From: an uncultured Bacteroidales bacterium
GTDB lineage: Bacteria > Bacteroidota > Bacteroidia > Bacteroidales > UBA932
Direction of reading: 5' to 3'
NCBI GenBank assembly: GCA_900546395.1
Contig: URDD01000102.1
Coordinates: forward strand, 1 to 6,934
DNA length: 6,934 nucleotides
Below are positions 5,689-6,934 of the stretch, one piece after another. The notes under the pieces were generated by a model. That model ran no database searches and was not told the DNA's origin. It saw only the letters and a program-made list of their open reading frames with translations. How positions within the stretch are numbered: position 1 is the first letter of the stretch; every line of letters starts with the position of its first letter. Both the position numbers and the translations under genes were made by a program.

Positions 5689-6831
5689 CTATATCGAGGA
5701 AATATTCTCTGAAATATCATATAGACGCAAAATATTTAACTCATCGGAATATTTATTATCTAAATTTCCAGAGTGCCCTTTATCTAATACTGAATTTCTA
5801 TGTGACATACATGTTATAAAATATTTATCACTTACACCAATAGGATATTCCCAAATAGAATCTGAGGCACATTCAGAATATGTGTAAAATGGGTTTTCTA
5901 CTTCTCGAAATGATACTGTTTTGTGTTGCTTGTTTAATACGAATATATTCTCTTTACCGAATCTATACAACATCCCATAAACTTTATCTGACATTTCTGT
6001 ATAATACTGTAAAAGTGTAATATACGAAGAGTAATGACTGAGATTTTTACTGAGATTTGTTCTAAACTTCTTAGGAACCGAATTTTTTCCAAAATCGAAA
6101 AAAATTCGGTTTAAGTAGCCTTTATCTATTTTATATGCATAATCGGTAACTGTGCGATGATAATATCTACCACCATCAGATACAGATATAAGAGGCAAAC
6201 TTATTACCTCATCTAGTGAAACAGGGGCATCATAATATGCCAACACAGACATCTCTTTAAAATCGTGTGATGAGCTGACAAGTTCGGCATCTTCAAATTT
6301 CCCTGAATTGAATGGAGACAAGGATAATAAAAATCCACCATCTGGCAGAACTGAAATTTGATCAACTGCCACTTGCAAATTATATTGCCTACAAAATTTA
6401 AATTCCTTATCATATTCATTAACTATTGAACGACTACAGTCCAATGTATATATATGTCCTGATGAATCAATACAAAAGTCATCCAAATGGATGTATTCTC
6501 CTGGACCTCGACCTACACAATGCAATAATCCTACAGGATGGCCGGACATATCGTACTTAATGATTTTTCGTCCTAGTACGTCAAGAATATATAAGTTATT
6601 CTCACAAATTGCTACTTTTTCAATGGACTTTAAATAAGTAGAAGGTGTAGATTTAAGAATAATAGAAGATACTTTACTACTTATCGTAGAATCTGTCCAC
6701 TCACAAATATCATAATCATCCCAAATCAATAAATCTTGATCAATATTATTGTTTTTCACATTGTTACAAGACAACAATGTGAAAAACAATAATAGAAATA
6801 ATTGAGGCTTTATAATTCTTAAAGTCATCAT
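5689..6831 (-). CDS. Six-bladed beta-propeller lipoprotein
   Basis: A 380-residue predicted lipoprotein with a long hydrophobic start ending in LLSC (lipidated cysteine 22), followed by an Asn-rich linker. It is the clearest propeller here: NLYILDVLGRKIIKYDMSG (79-97), the hallmark GRGPGEY turn (107-113), DDFCIDSSGHIYTLD (117-131) and NEYDKEF, then VLPDGGFLLS, matching the Bacteroidales 6-bladed propeller family (DUF5128-like). The start could be either of two adjacent ATGs (6831 or 6828); the first lies 6 bp after the stop of the upstream peptide gene. It is markedly AT-rich: a sampled line (6001-6060) is 27% G+C, against 58% in the ligase gene (601-660). This suggests separate histories for the two ends of the array. 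By position it is the partner of the truncated peptide gene at the window's right edge. Ligand unknown. Confidence 0.9.
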   Translation of the reverse strand: MMTLRIIKPQLFLLLFFTLLSCNNVKNNNIDQDLLIWDDYDICEWTDSTISSKVSSIILKSTPSTYLKSIEKVAICENNLYILDVLGRKIIKYDMSGHPVGLLHCVGRGPGEYIHLDDFCIDSSGHIYTLDCSRSIVNEYDKEFKFCRQYNLQVAVDQISVLPDGGFLLSLSPFNSGKFEDAELVSSSHDFKEMSVLAYYDAPVSLDEVISLPLISVSDGGRYYHRTVTDYAYKIDKGYLNRIFFDFGKNSVPKKFRTNLSKNLSHYSSYITLLQYYTEMSDKVYGMLYRFGKENIFVLNKQHKTVSFREVENPFYTYSECASDSIWEYPIGVSDKYFITCMSHRNSVLDKGHSGNLDNKYSDELNILRLYDISENISSI

Positions 6832-6837
6832 ACAACG

Positions 6838-6934
6838 TTAGTTACAACCATATAAATCCTGACAAGAAGCATATCCGATTTTACATCGACACGTCTTATT
6901 GTACTTAGGACCTGTACAACTAGAAGAATCCTCA
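6838..6934 (-). CDS. C-terminal part of a cysteine-rich, probably NVEALA-type peptide (5' end outside window)
   Basis: Reading leftward from the edge, an open frame ends EDSSSC...YGCN and stops with TAA at 6840-6838. The 31 visible residues contain five cysteines, two in a CRC motif, with basic and aromatic residues between. Size, cysteine content and position 6 bp ahead of a propeller lipoprotein match the variable tails of the other peptide genes, so this is very probably a fourth NVEALA gene whose conserved leader lies just beyond the window. The motif itself cannot be seen, so family membership rests on context. Confidence 0.75.
   Translation of the reverse strand, partial: EDSSSCTGPKYNKTCRCKIGYASCQDLYGCN

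Overview
The window comes from a Bacteroidales-type bacterium (Bacteroides, Phocaeicola, Parabacteroides or a relative). The evidence is small peptides carrying the NVEALA motif, lipoproteins that look like six-bladed beta-propellers, and a Bacteroidetes-style O-antigen-ligase-like membrane protein. All genes lie on the minus strand with short gaps, so the window reads as one operon-like array transcribed from right to left.

Layout in transcription order: (1) 3' end of an NVEALA-type cysteine-rich peptide gene (6934-6838); (2) propeller lipoprotein (6831-5689); (3) NVEALA peptide (5627-5400); (4) propeller lipoprotein (5392-4373, start revised inward); (5) NVEALA peptide (4358-4092); (6) TolB-like propeller lipoprotein (4063-2990); (7) chimeric NVEALA gene (2954-2595); (8) TolB-like propeller lipoprotein (2564-1530); (9) an O-antigen-ligase (Wzy_C) family membrane protein, 1434 to beyond position 1. 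The ligase is one uninterrupted 478-codon frame that leaves the window. The pattern is therefore a peptide followed by a propeller lipoprotein, four times, with the ligase-like protein last.

The peptides share an almost constant N-terminal leader (hydrophobic segment, then a block ending in NVEAL), followed by short unrelated C-termini with 2 to 6 cysteines. This is the layout of a precursor with conserved leader and variable core. The lipoproteins are much more divergent from one another than the leaders are. A reasonable inference is an envelope or secreted peptide system in which each propeller lipoprotein serves its adjacent peptide and the ligase-like protein processes or modifies a shared substrate. 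The sequence does not establish any of these functions.

The most striking object is gene 7. Its first ~22 codons match the start of the downstream ligase gene, the next ~26 match an internal ligase segment, and the rest is an NVEALA leader plus a 6-cysteine tail, all in one open frame. It looks like the scar of a tandemly duplicated [NVEALA - lipoprotein - ligase] unit whose upstream ligase copy collapsed by deletion and fused in frame to the next peptide gene. Leader repeats and ligase 5' repeats recur with almost the same spacing (1515 and 1520 bp), which supports this. Base composition also changes along the window, from AT-rich at the right end to GC-rich in the ligase gene.
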